A stretch of 64,000 bases of DNA, taken from Deltaproteobacteria bacterium. Lineage in GTDB: Bacteria; Myxococcota_A; UBA9160; JAJDAL01. The DNA is taken from positions 1 to 64,000 of the forward strand of contig JAJDAL010000050.1 in assembly GCA_029261875.1 (NCBI GenBank). The letters run 5' to 3'. Below, piece after piece: positions 7,909 to 17,039 of this stretch (its first letter is position 1; each line of letters begins with the position of its first letter). The notes under the pieces are model-generated. The model did no database searches and had not been told where the DNA came from. It was given only the letters and a program-made list of their open reading frames with translations. A program made the translations under genes and the position numbers.

Positions 7909-9156
7909 CTAGGCGGACTCAGCCTCCCGCTTGTAAACGAGCAAGGGTTTCACTCCCTGAGTGATCACTTCCTCGTTGATAACGCATTCTTCGATGTCGT
8001 TCCGTGTCGGTATCTCGTACATCAGGTCCAGCATCACGTTTTCCAGTATCGATCGCAGACCGCGCGCTCCGGAACGACGCGTCAGCGCCAAGCGTGCCAC
8101 GGCTTTCAGAGAACCTTCGGTGAAGCGCAAGCGCACGTCCTCGAACTCGAACATCTTCTGATACTGCTTGATCAGTGCGTTCTTGGGCTGGGTCAGAATT
8201 TCGACGAGTGCCTGTTCAGTCAGCTCCTCGAGGGTCGCCACGACGGGGATCCGTCCCACGAACTCGGGAATCATTCCGAACTTAAGCAGATCTTCGGTCT
8301 CCACCTTACAGAGGACCTCACCCAAACGTTTCTCGTCTCTCTTCTGGATATCGGCTCCGAAGCCCATTCCCTTCACACCGATTCGACGTTCGATGATGCG
8401 TTCGAGGCCACAAAATGCGCCGCCACAGATAAAAAGGATGTTCGACGTATCAATCTGCAAGAATTCTTGCTGCGGGTGTTTTCGCCCGCCCTTGGGGGGC
8501 ACGCTCGCGGTGGTCCCCTCGATGATCTTCAGCAGCGCCTGCTGAACCCCCTCTCCCGAAACGTCACGGGTGATGGACGGGTTTTCGCTCTTGCGCGCCA
8601 CCTTGTCGATTTCGTCGATGTAGATGATGCCGCGCTGAGCGCGTTCGACATCGTAGTTGGACGCCTGCAGCAAGTTGAGAATGATGTTCTCGACATCCTC
8701 GCCGACGTAACCCGCTTCGGTCAGCGTGGTGGCATCCGCGATGGTGAACGGAACATCGAGAATCTTCGCCAGCGTCTGGGCGAGCAACGTCTTACCGGAA
8801 CCCGTCGGCCCGAGCAGCAGGATGTTGGCTTTCTGCAATTCGACGTCGCTCAACGTCGCCTGGCAATCGATCCGCCGGTAATGGTTGTGCACCGCGACCG
8901 ACAGGACCCGCTTCGCTTTTTCCTGTCCAATCACGTAGTCGTCGAGAATGGCCTTGATTTCGGGCGGCTTGGGGACTTGCGAGGTGTGGGTACGCGCCTC
9001 TTCCTGGCCGTACTCTTCCGCAATGATGTCATTGCAGAGTTCGATGCACTCATCGCAAATGTAGACCGTCGGGCCCGCGATGAGCTTCTTGACTTCCTTC
9101 TGGCTCTTGCCACAGAAGGAACAGGAGAGATTGCCGTTGTCGTCGCGCTTCTTCAT
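7909..9156 (-). CDS. clpX: ClpX, ATPase subunit of ClpXP
   Basis: Unfoldase that recognises tagged or regulatory substrates and feeds them to ClpP. The 415-aa protein has the N-terminal zinc-binding domain with Cys12, Cys15, Cys34 and Cys37. Next comes the AAA+ module with Walker A GPTGSGKT (116-123), Walker B IIYIDEIDK and the RRIGVKGMGFGA pore-region segment. The start overlaps the clpP stop codon by 4 bp (ATGA), so the two subunits are translationally coupled. Confidence 0.98.
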   Translation of the reverse strand: MKKRDDNGNLSCSFCGKSQKEVKKLIAGPTVYICDECIELCNDIIAEEYGQEEARTHTSQVPKPPEIKAILDDYVIGQEKAKRVLSVAVHNHYRRIDCQATLSDVELQKANILLLGPTGSGKTLLAQTLAKILDVPFTIADATTLTEAGYVGEDVENIILNLLQASNYDVERAQRGIIYIDEIDKVARKSENPSITRDVSGEGVQQALLKIIEGTTASVPPKGGRKHPQQEFLQIDTSNILFICGGAFCGLERIIERRIGVKGMGFGADIQKRDEKRLGEVLCKVETEDLLKFGMIPEFVGRIPVVATLEELTEQALVEILTQPKNALIKQYQKMFEFEDVRLRFTEGSLKAVARLALTRRSGARGLRSILENVMLDLMYEIPTRNDIEECVINEEVITQGVKPLLVYKREAESA

Positions 9157-9812
9157 GACTCGGTTCCCCCGCCTTTTGCCCCTCCGCTCTCTCCACCGGA
9201 AGGGCTTGCGCCAATGTGACGCGGCGTATTCCGCCGCGATACCACGTGATCGATGATCCCGTACTCAGACGCTTCTTCGCCGGACATATAGTAATCCCGG
9301 TCGGTGTCCTTGGCGATCAAATCCAATGCCTTCCCCGTGTGGTGAGCCAGGATTTCGTTCATCTTTTCGCGGAGTTTGAGAATCTCACGCGCTTGGATGT
9401 CGACCTCCGTGGCCTGCCCCTGAAACCCTCCCATCGGCTGATGAATCATGATCCGTGAGTTGGGAAGGCCGAACCGTTTCCCCTTGCTGCCGGCGGCCAA
9501 CAGCCACGCACCCATGGATGCGGCTTGTCCCATACAGATGGTGCTCACCGCGGGTCGGATGTACTGCATGGTGTCGTAGATCGCGAGTCCGGCGGTAACG
9601 GAGCCCCCCGGTGAGTTGATGTACAGGTGGACGTCCTTTTCGGGGTCTTCGGCCTCGAGGAACAGCAACTGCGCAATGATGAGATTGGCGAGATCGTCGT
9701 CGACCTGGGATCCCAAGAAGATGATTCGATCGCGCAAAAGCCGCGAATAGATGTCGTAGGCACGCTCACCGCGGTGATCCTGCTCGACGACGATGGGAAC
9801 CAGCGTAGGCAT
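9153..9812 (-). CDS. clpP: ClpP, proteolytic subunit
   Basis: Serine peptidase forming the ClpP tetradecamer. The catalytic triad can be placed at Ser99 (GQAASMG), His124 (IMIHQP) and Asp173. There is essentially no propeptide before the mature-type N-terminus. The 219-aa protein has a Gly/Ser-rich tail beyond residue 200 that is longer than usual. GGGGAG lies at ribosome-binding distance from the ATG. It is followed by clpX with a 4-bp overlap. Confidence 0.98.
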   Translation of the reverse strand: MPTLVPIVVEQDHRGERAYDIYSRLLRDRIIFLGSQVDDDLANLIIAQLLFLEAEDPEKDVHLYINSPGGSVTAGLAIYDTMQYIRPAVSTICMGQAASMGAWLLAAGSKGKRFGLPNSRIMIHQPMGGFQGQATEVDIQAREILKLREKMNEILAHHTGKALDLIAKDTDRDYYMSGEEASEYGIIDHVVSRRNTPRHIGASPSGGESGGAKGGGTES

Positions 9813-10005
9813 TCAATCCACTCCCCTAACCCTTAGACGCGCGCCCAACTCAATCCGATCCGTGCGAGGCCCGGAAGCCCCGAATGCAACGCGTGCTTAG
9901 CGCACCGCCCCGCTCCTGCCGAGCCTGAGGGGGAGTAGCCCCGCGCCTCTTGGGGGAGTGTAAGGCGCGTGCGCCCGCTGCGCAGAGGGACCGCAAGCGG
10001 ACGTT
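9813..10005. other. 193-bp gap between clpP and tig
   Basis: GC-rich non-coding spacer in an otherwise tightly packed block. It holds a GCGCCT/AGGCGC inverted repeat (9943-9948 with 9963-9968) and runs of five Gs or Cs. It may carry a separate promoter for clpPX or mRNA structure; no clear -35/-10 pair was recognised. Confidence 0.4.
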
Positions 10006-11364
10006 CTAAGTACCCGAGACTTCTTCGATTTTAGCTTCACGGATCAGGAAATCAAGCACCTGCTCGTCGCACAGCTGGCCGCGAATCGCCTCGCGGACCT
10101 CCGGGTCCTTGTAGGCGTCCCGCAGGCGGGGATCATTCCCCCCGGCCTCCTGGGCGATCGACTCGATCTTGTCGTCGATGGCCGCGTCATCCGCCTCGAT
10201 TCCTTCCTGACGGGCGATGGCCTCGTAGAGCAGCGCTTCGCGCACGTCGCGCTCGGCCTGAGATCGCCATTCCTCTCGCCAGCGCGCCATTTGCTGGTGC
10301 AGCGCATCGTGATCCACCGATCCCTGCATCTGGCGATGGGCGGTGGCGAGCCGATTGTTGAGCCGACGCTCCACCATGCCGGCGGGAACGTCGAAGGGAT
10401 GGCGCTCGATCAAGGCGTCCACCAACGACGTCTGCAACGCATTGCGCGCCGCGCGCTCGTGCTGCGAGGTCAAATCCGTGCGCAGGCGATCGCGCAGGGC
10501 GTCGAGCGAATCGAAATCGCCCAGGTCTTTGGCGAATTCGTCGTCCAGCTCCGGAATCTGGCGTTTCTTCAGATTGACGATGTGGACGTCGAACTCCGCG
10601 GCCTTCCCCGCCAATTCCGCAGCGGGATAATCTTCGGGGAACGACACCTGAACGACGCCATCCTCGCCGGCTCGCTTCCCGATGAGCTGATCCTCGAAAC
10701 CCGGAATGAATCGTCCACTTCCGATTTCGAGTACCGCCTCCTGGGCGGAACCGCCTTCGAAAGCCTTGCCGTCGATGCGCCCCACGTAGTCGAAGGTGAT
10801 GGTGTGCCCCTCGGCGATCGGCGTTCCTTCGGGTTCCTCCACCAGGGGAGCGTTGCGTTCGCGCAGGGCTTCGAGTTCGCGTTCCACGTCTTCTTCGGTG
10901 ACGTCACCGGCGGGTTGCTGGGCCGGCAGGCCGCGAATCTCGCCGAGTTCGATCTCCGGCTTGACTTCGATGCGCGCCACGTAGCGGAAAGATTCGTTTT
11001 CGCGCGGCGGATCCGCTTCGATCGCGGGCTCCGCCACCGGCGCAATGTCGGCGTCCTGCAGCGCTTGCGGCAGCGTCTGGGATACGAGCGTTCGCTCGAG
11101 GTCTTCCGCCAGGGCGGGACCGTACATCTTCCGGAGAACGGAACGCGGTGCCTTCCCCGGGCGAAAGCCCTTCACGCGGGAACGCTTGGCGACGTCGCGG
11201 TAAGCGTGCTCGAAGGCGCGGTCGACGAGAGGCGGCTCCACGGTGATCTCCACCACGCGCAGAACGGAACCCTCTTCTTGGATGTTGACCGCAAACCCCT
11301 TGGCGTCTTCCGCAGGGTTGTTGGGGTTGCCCGCGGATGCGGATTTTTCAGTCTTGGAAGCCAT
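10006..11364 (-). CDS. tig: Trigger factor, ribosome-associated chaperone
   Basis: Peptidyl-prolyl isomerase that binds nascent chains at the ribosome exit. The ATG at 11364 is chosen (452 aa, with GGAG upstream); a start 7 codons earlier has no support. The N-terminal ribosome-binding domain contains the signature-like segment GFRPGKAPRSVL. The FKBP-type PPIase domain follows (about 175-260, with TFDYVGRIDGKAFEGG), then the helical C-terminal chaperone domain. It is the first protein gene of the tig-clpP-clpX-lon set, directly downstream of tRNA-Leu. Confidence 0.97.
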   Translation of the reverse strand: MASKTEKSASAGNPNNPAEDAKGFAVNIQEEGSVLRVVEITVEPPLVDRAFEHAYRDVAKRSRVKGFRPGKAPRSVLRKMYGPALAEDLERTLVSQTLPQALQDADIAPVAEPAIEADPPRENESFRYVARIEVKPEIELGEIRGLPAQQPAGDVTEEDVERELEALRERNAPLVEEPEGTPIAEGHTITFDYVGRIDGKAFEGGSAQEAVLEIGSGRFIPGFEDQLIGKRAGEDGVVQVSFPEDYPAAELAGKAAEFDVHIVNLKKRQIPELDDEFAKDLGDFDSLDALRDRLRTDLTSQHERAARNALQTSLVDALIERHPFDVPAGMVERRLNNRLATAHRQMQGSVDHDALHQQMARWREEWRSQAERDVREALLYEAIARQEGIEADDAAIDDKIESIAQEAGGNDPRLRDAYKDPEVREAIRGQLCDEQVLDFLIREAKIEEVSGT

Positions 11365-11411
11365 GTTTTCTCCGAAACGCTGCAAGTGGGGAATGCGGCG
11401 CCAATGCGGCG

Positions 11412-11495
11412 TGCCGGGGACAGGACTCGAACCTGCACGCCCTTTCGAGCGGTGGCTCCTAAGGCCACTGCGTCTACCAGTTCCGCCACCCCGGC
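11412..11495 (-). tRNA. tRNA-Leu (TAG)
   Basis: An 84-nt class II tRNA on the minus strand with a long variable arm. Acceptor GCCGGGG pairs with CCCCGGC; anticodon arm GTGGC-CTTAGGA-GCCAC gives TAG. CCA is not encoded (CGC follows the discriminator base), unlike the three other tRNAs here. It lies 47 bp upstream of tig. Confidence 0.94.
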
Positions 11496-11551
11496 AGGGT
11501 CGCGCTGAAACCTAGAGTCGAACCCCGGGGGCGTCAAATACGGCGGTGGGA

Positions 11552-11627
11552 TGGTGAGCGCGGAAGGAATCGAACCTTCAACCTAGTGGTTAAGAGCCAC
11601 TTGCTCTGCCAATTGAGCTACGCGCCC
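11552..11627 (-). tRNA. tRNA-Lys (CTT)
   Basis: A 76-nt cloverleaf on the minus strand. Acceptor GGGCGCG pairs with CGCGCTC (one G-U), anticodon arm AGTGG-CTCTTAA-CCACT gives CTT, and CCA is encoded at 11554-11552. It is probably co-transcribed with tRNA-Leu 56 bp downstream. Confidence 0.95.
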
Positions 11628-11688
11628 ACCGAGCGTCCAAACCTACGAGGCTCGGGGCCCGGTGGCAAGCGATACATCCCAAGTTTGA

Positions 11689-14600
11689 TCAAAACGCTGT
11701 CCCGTAGCCTCCGCCGCCGGGCGTCTCCAGAATGAGGCAATCGCCGCGAGAGAGCGTGAGAGTCGCCTTCCCGGGCACTTCTTCGCGTTTTCCATCGGCT
11801 CGCTCGACGCGGTTTGTGCCCTTTGCCCCCGGTTCGCCGCCTTCCAGCCCATAGGGGGCCGTGGTGCGCCGCTCGGTCAGGAGCGAGACCGTGACCGGCT
11901 CCGTAAATCGGTAGTGGCGCACCAGTCCGCATCCGCCGCCATGGCGCCCGCGGCCCCCGGAGCCCGCACGCAAACGGAAGCTTTCGAGGTGTACCGGGTA
12001 GCGGGACTCGAGCAGCTCCGGGTCGGTGATTCGGGTGTTCGTCATATGGGTGTGGACGCCCGACGCGCCGTCGAAACCCGGGCCGGCTCCGGCCCCGCCC
12101 CCGATCGTCTCGTAATAGCCGAATCCCGCGTTGCCGAAGGTGACGTTGTTCATGGTCCCCTGGCTCGCCGCCGCGCGACCGAGTGCGCCCAACAAGACGT
12201 CGACCACGCGCTGGGAGGTTTCGACGTTCCCCCCCACCACCGCGCTGCCCGGCGGCGGATCCAGCAGGCAGCCCGCGGGCACGCGAATCGCGACCGGCAC
12301 CAGACAACCGCCGTTGAGCGGAATTTCTTCATCCACCAACGCGCGCAGCACATAGATCACCGCGGCTTGCACCACGGCGGGCGGCGCGTTCAGGTTTCCC
12401 GCCACCGCCGCGCCGGTGCCCTCGAAATCGATGTCCATCCGCTCGCCCGCCACCCGCAGCCGCACACAGACTGGCGTTCCATCGTCGAGCTGGTCCCGGA
12501 ACGCGTGATCTCCGTCTGCGAGCTTGGCGATCTCGCGCGCGACTTTCGTGGCCGCCGCGCGTTGAAGTTCGCGCATGCGATCGCGAACGACCGAGCGACC
12601 GTATTTGTGGACCAGTTCCGCGAGCAATCGCTCGCCGGCGCGGTTGGCCGCAATCATGGCTTCGAGGTCCGCGACATTGTCGTCGGGGTTGCGCGCGGGG
12701 TGTTCCCCGCTGGTCAACAGCGCCCGAATCCGGGCTTCGTCGAAACGACCGGCGCGCACCAGACGGAAAGGCGCGATCACCACCCCCTCCTGCTCGAGGC
12801 GCGTGGAATCCGCCGGCATGGAGCCCGGCGTGATGCCGCCCAGGTCCGCGTGATGGCCGCGACTCGCCACGAAGAAGTCGAGGGAACCTTCGGGGTCGAA
12901 CACCGGCGTCACGACGGTGACATCCGGCAGATGCGAGCCCCCCGCAAACGGATCGTTGGTCACCGCGACATCGCCCGGCACCAGATCGGGAATCCGCTCC
13001 CGCACGCAGCGCACGGTTTCTCCCATGGCACCGAGATGCACCGGAATGTGGGGCGCGTTGGCGACGAGACCACCGTCGCGATCGAAGACCGCACACGAGA
13101 AATCCAAGCGCTCCTTGATGTTGGTCGATACCGCGGTATTGCGCAGAACCGCGCCCATCTGTTCCGCGATCGACATGAAACGACTGCCGAAGACTTCGAT
13201 CTGCACCGGGTCCCCATGTCGGATGTCCGCAGCAGCGGCAACTTCGCGCCGTTGCGATGCACCGCGGTCCGAAAGCACCAGCGTCCCATCGGGGTTCAGG
13301 GAACCGCTCCAACCGGGGTCGAGCACGAGGGTGCCGGTGTCTTCGAGGATCAGCGCCGGCCCGTCGATGCCCCGCCCGCGCGAGAGGTCTTCCCGCAAAT
13401 AGACGGGCACTTCGATCCGACCCAGAGCGGGAAACCACGCCTCGGCGTGTCGCGCGGCGCACAGTTCCCGGGAACCCTCGACCGCATCCGCAATCTCTGG
13501 CGGTGGCGCACCCAGCGCCCGTGCGCGCACGCGCAAGGTCGAAATCTCGATGGCCCGCTCCTTGCGCGTATAGCCGAATCGCGCGGCGTGTTCGCGCTCG
13601 AAGGCCGCGCGGTAGTTTCCATCTTCCGGTTCAGAAATCGCCAGTGCGGTCTCGGTTCCGGCGTAGCGAAGTTCCAAGAAGCGCTCGGTACGGATTTCTC
13701 GCGCATCCGCGGTCTCCGCTTCCAGGGTTCGACGTCCCTCCGCTTCGAGCTGCTCGAACAGCGGCACCCGATCCGCGGGCAACCCTCCGTCGTCCGGCAA
13801 GCGTTGGCGTCCGGCATCGCGCTGCCGATCCCAGGTGACGTCCGCCAACCCGATTCCGTAGGCGGACAGCAGCCCGGCAAAGGGATGAAGCAGAACCGAC
13901 TCGATCCCGAGCTGGCGCGCAATGGCGCACACGTGTTGTCCCGCCGCGCCCCCGAACCCGACCAGCACGTGCTGGCGCGGGTCGACCCCGCGCGCCACCG
14001 AAACCTGCTTGATGGCTTCGGTCATGTGGGAATTGGCGACCTCGACGAAGCCGGCGGCGATTTCGTCTTCCGAACGCGGCACCCCCGCCGTCTCCATGGC
14101 GTGGGCCAGCGCCGAAAGCGCCCGTTGCACCGGCGCGCGTTCGAGCGGCAACGGGAATCGATCCGCCTGCAGGCGCCCGAGCCAATAGTTGACGTCGGTG
14201 AGCGCCAACTCCGTGGCGTCCGGATTCCCGTAACACAGGGGTCCCGGGTCGGCGCCGGCGCTTTCGGGCCCCACACTGAGGCGCACGCCATCGAAGCGGC
14301 ACAGGGAGCCGCCGCCGGCCGCCACCGTATGGATGCGCAACATCGGCGCCTTCACCCGCACGCCTCCGACTTCGGTTTCGAATGCGCGCTCCACTTCTCC
14401 GTCTTCGATCAGGGAAACGTCCGTCGAGGTTCCTCCCATGTCGAAGGCAATCGCGTCGCGATGGCCCGCAGCGCGCGCGACGTGGGCTGCACCGATCACG
14501 CCGCCCGCCGGCCCCGAAAGCAGGGCGGTGGGTCCGCGAAAACGTTCGGCGTCCGTCAATCCGCCGGACGACTGCATGAAGTGGAGTCGCGCGCCCGGAA

Positions 14601-15264
14601 GCGAATCCGCGAGCACGCGCGTGTGCGCTGCCAGGAGCGGCGTGAGATAGGCGTCGGCAAGGGTGGTTTCGCCGCGGGCCAGATACCCGATCTCCTCGGC
14701 GACTTCGTGGGAACAGGCGACGTAGTCGAAGCCCGCCGCGCGCGCGATGGCGGCCACGCGGGACTCGAGTTCCGGATACGCATAGGCGTGCATGAGTGCG
14801 ATGGACACGGAGCGCGCGCCGCGCCCATGCGCCTGGCGAAGCGCTTCGCGCAGCTTGTCTTCGTCGAGCGGCTCCGGAGCGGCGCCCTTCACATCGCAGC
14901 GCGCGTCGATTTCGAGTTGTTGCCCATGCAGCGGCGGCGGACGTGAGATCGCGAGGGCGAACAAGTCCGGCCGTTCTTGCGTTCCGATCGCAAACACGTC
15001 CGACAGACCGCGGCTCGCGACCAGGAGGGTCGGCACCCCGCGCCGCTCGAGGAGCGCGTTCGTCGCCACCGTGGTCCCGAGCTTGACCGTCGCTTCGGGG
15101 ATTGTGGGCGTGTCGGGTGCGGCGCGCGCCAGGATGGTCTGGATCGCGCGCAGCGGTGCGTCCTCGGATGAAAGGATTTTCGCGGTATGGACGCGCTGGT
15201 CAGGTCCCCGAGCGATGCAATCGGTGAACGTCCCACCGCGATCGATCCAGAATTCCCAGCTCAC
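11689..15264 (-). CDS. 5-oxoprolinase-type hydantoinase (HyuA-HyuB fusion)
   Basis: A 1191-aa ATP-dependent amidohydrolase joining both halves of the hydantoinase/oxoprolinase family. The A half (1 to about 650) starts with the actin-like IDRGGTFTD motif; the Arg in this motif is typical of 5-oxoprolinase. A second ATPase segment, IAFDMGGTSTDVSL, is near residue 270. The B half (from about 680) contains FMSIAEQMG, NIKERLDFSCA and NAPHIPVHLG, also as in eukaryotic-type 5-oxoprolinase. The likely reaction is ATP-driven opening of 5-oxo-L-proline to glutamate, though another cyclic amide is possible. The GTG start overlaps the murJ stop codon (GTGA). Confidence 0.88.
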   Translation of the reverse strand: MSWEFWIDRGGTFTDCIARGPDQRVHTAKILSSEDAPLRAIQTILARAAPDTPTIPEATVKLGTTVATNALLERRGVPTLLVASRGLSDVFAIGTQERPDLFALAISRPPPLHGQQLEIDARCDVKGAAPEPLDEDKLREALRQAHGRGARSVSIALMHAYAYPELESRVAAIARAAGFDYVACSHEVAEEIGYLARGETTLADAYLTPLLAAHTRVLADSLPGARLHFMQSSGGLTDAERFRGPTALLSGPAGGVIGAAHVARAAGHRDAIAFDMGGTSTDVSLIEDGEVERAFETEVGGVRVKAPMLRIHTVAAGGGSLCRFDGVRLSVGPESAGADPGPLCYGNPDATELALTDVNYWLGRLQADRFPLPLERAPVQRALSALAHAMETAGVPRSEDEIAAGFVEVANSHMTEAIKQVSVARGVDPRQHVLVGFGGAAGQHVCAIARQLGIESVLLHPFAGLLSAYGIGLADVTWDRQRDAGRQRLPDDGGLPADRVPLFEQLEAEGRRTLEAETADAREIRTERFLELRYAGTETALAISEPEDGNYRAAFEREHAARFGYTRKERAIEISTLRVRARALGAPPPEIADAVEGSRELCAARHAEAWFPALGRIEVPVYLREDLSRGRGIDGPALILEDTGTLVLDPGWSGSLNPDGTLVLSDRGASQRREVAAAADIRHGDPVQIEVFGSRFMSIAEQMGAVLRNTAVSTNIKERLDFSCAVFDRDGGLVANAPHIPVHLGAMGETVRCVRERIPDLVPGDVAVTNDPFAGGSHLPDVTVVTPVFDPEGSLDFFVASRGHHADLGGITPGSMPADSTRLEQEGVVIAPFRLVRAGRFDEARIRALLTSGEHPARNPDDNVADLEAMIAANRAGERLLAELVHKYGRSVVRDRMRELQRAAATKVAREIAKLADGDHAFRDQLDDGTPVCVRLRVAGERMDIDFEGTGAAVAGNLNAPPAVVQAAVIYVLRALVDEEIPLNGGCLVPVAIRVPAGCLLDPPPGSAVVGGNVETSQRVVDVLLGALGRAAASQGTMNNVTFGNAGFGYYETIGGGAGAGPGFDGASGVHTHMTNTRITDPELLESRYPVHLESFRLRAGSGGRGRHGGGCGLVRHYRFTEPVTVSLLTERRTTAPYGLEGGEPGAKGTNRVERADGKREEVPGKATLTLSRGDCLILETPGGGGYGTAF

Positions 15265-16844
15265 GTATCGCGCCGCCCCCCGCCGACGGAAAAGCCTTTC
15301 AGCAAGCGCGCGACGGCTCCCTTCATCGCGGCATCACCGAACAGCGTGACGCCCAGCAGCGCCACCCCCGCAAACGCGCCACCGGCCAACGCGAGGTTTC
15401 GCAAGGCCAGCGTCATTCCCGGCCCGGACTGCAAGATCAACAGGGCCGCAACGCCGGCAGCGGCCGCGATCGAGAGCGCGCGCAGGGTCGTCTGGCCCAG
15501 GGCGCCGAGCGCGGGCGTGCCGTAGCGGTAGCGCGCCATGGCGAGCAGCGCGGCGGCATTCGCGGTCTGGCCGATGGCACTCGCGGTGGCGAGCCCCACC
15601 CCGCCCATCCGACGTCCGAGTTCGAGGTAGAGGGGAACCGTCGCCAACGCGATCGCGGTCCCCATCAACGCGGGAAGCCAGGGTTGGCGCCGCGCGTAGA
15701 AACCGCGAACGGCAATCTGCGCCGCGACCGCACCGGGAATTCCGAGCACCAGGACCGCGAGAATCGCCGAGACCTGCGCGGTGTCGGCCGCCGCAAACGC
15801 ACCGCGCTCGAACGCCACCCGAACCCAGGGCTCGGGGAGAAAAAAGAACACGCCGGCGGCGAGCACCGCAAGCGCGACGCCCGCCTGGAGCGCGCCGGTG
15901 GTCAAGCGCGCGAGTTCCTCGCTGCGTCCCGCGGTCCAGAGTCGCGTCATCGCCGGAAGCGAAGCTGCCGCGATGGCTTGTCCCACGATTCCCACGGGGC
16001 CGTCCATGAGTTTGCGCGCGTATCCGAGATAGGAAACGGTCGCGACGCCGAAGTAGTTGCCAATCAATTTGTCGTACCAGACATCCACGGTCAGCAGCGT
16101 GACGCCCAGCATGAGGGGCAACGCCAAAGCGAGATAGGAACGAAAGGCGGGATCGAAGGGTGCGAAGCGCGCGCTCAAGATGCCCAGCCGCTGCACCTGG
16201 ATCGCCGAAATCAGGAACGGGCCCACAAAGGAACCCACCAGCGCCCCCCAGGCGAAGGCCTCGACGCCGAGCTGCGGTGCAAAGAACCAACCGCCGAGGA
16301 TTATCCCCGCGTTGTAGAAAAGTGGCGCCATGGCCTGGGCGCCGAAGCGCCCCCGGGCCATGAGGGCCGCGCGCAGGATTCCACCGGAAATGAAGAACAC
16401 CTGACTCGGCAGCAGGATGCGCGCCAGGCGCACGGTGTGCTCGCGCGTTTCCGCGTCGAAGCCCTGGAACAGCAGATCCACCAGCGGTTCCGCCCACCAC
16501 CAAAGAGCGGCCGCGGCCAGAATTGCGAAACCGCCCATGGTTCCAAACACGGTCGCGAGGAAATGCCGGGCTTCCCGGTCGCGGGATCCTTCGAGGTAGC
16601 GGGCGTAGAGGGGAATGAACGCGATCGAAAACGACCCGCCGGCGAGCAGGTAGTTCAGAATATCGGGAACCAGGAACGCGCCGTTGTAGGCGTCCGTGGC
16701 GGTTCCGGCACCGGCTCGAAACGCCAGCACCATCTCGCGCACCAGACCCAGCAAGCGCGAAAGCAACACGCTCCCGGCGAGCAGGCCCGCGGCCCCCACG
16801 ACGCGGCGCAGCGTGAGGTTCGATTGAGAACTCGGCTCGGTCAC
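15261..16844 (-). CDS. murJ: MurJ/MviN lipid II flippase
   Basis: Inner-membrane protein of 527 aa with about 14 hydrophobic helices. It belongs to the MOP superfamily and flips lipid II, the peptidoglycan precursor. The N-terminal signature around residues 12-60 (LLSRLLGLVREMVLAFRAGAG, then DAYNGAFLVPDILNYLLAGG) is diagnostic, including the conserved Arg residues of the central cavity. The GTG start has a GGGGGGAG ribosome-binding site close by. It is followed by the oxoprolinase gene with a 4-bp overlap, an unusual partner for a cell-wall gene. Confidence 0.95.
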   Translation of the reverse strand: MTEPSSQSNLTLRRVVGAAGLLAGSVLLSRLLGLVREMVLAFRAGAGTATDAYNGAFLVPDILNYLLAGGSFSIAFIPLYARYLEGSRDREARHFLATVFGTMGGFAILAAAALWWWAEPLVDLLFQGFDAETREHTVRLARILLPSQVFFISGGILRAALMARGRFGAQAMAPLFYNAGIILGGWFFAPQLGVEAFAWGALVGSFVGPFLISAIQVQRLGILSARFAPFDPAFRSYLALALPLMLGVTLLTVDVWYDKLIGNYFGVATVSYLGYARKLMDGPVGIVGQAIAAASLPAMTRLWTAGRSEELARLTTGALQAGVALAVLAAGVFFFLPEPWVRVAFERGAFAAADTAQVSAILAVLVLGIPGAVAAQIAVRGFYARRQPWLPALMGTAIALATVPLYLELGRRMGGVGLATASAIGQTANAAALLAMARYRYGTPALGALGQTTLRALSIAAAAGVAALLILQSGPGMTLALRNLALAGGAFAGVALLGVTLFGDAAMKGAVARLLKGFSVGGGRRDT

Positions 16845-17039
16845 ACTCCCCCCTCGAGCATCCTACCGATCCCAACCCTGGGCCGCGCGGGCAACAGGGG
16901 CCATTAACCCACTCTGACGCCGCACCGATACGTACAGCGCCATGCCGCAACACCCGGAAATGCGATTTCGTCGAGGGTACTTCGGAGCTCGCCTGCGCGC
17001 TTCCGTGGAGCCCGCCTGGGTGTTTCACTGGAGGCGTGC

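Noticed and set aside
11914..14946. A 1010-codon plus-strand frame opposite the oxoprolinase
   Set aside because: Its translation is Arg/His/Gly-rich without domains, and the minus-strand frame is a clear full-length enzyme.
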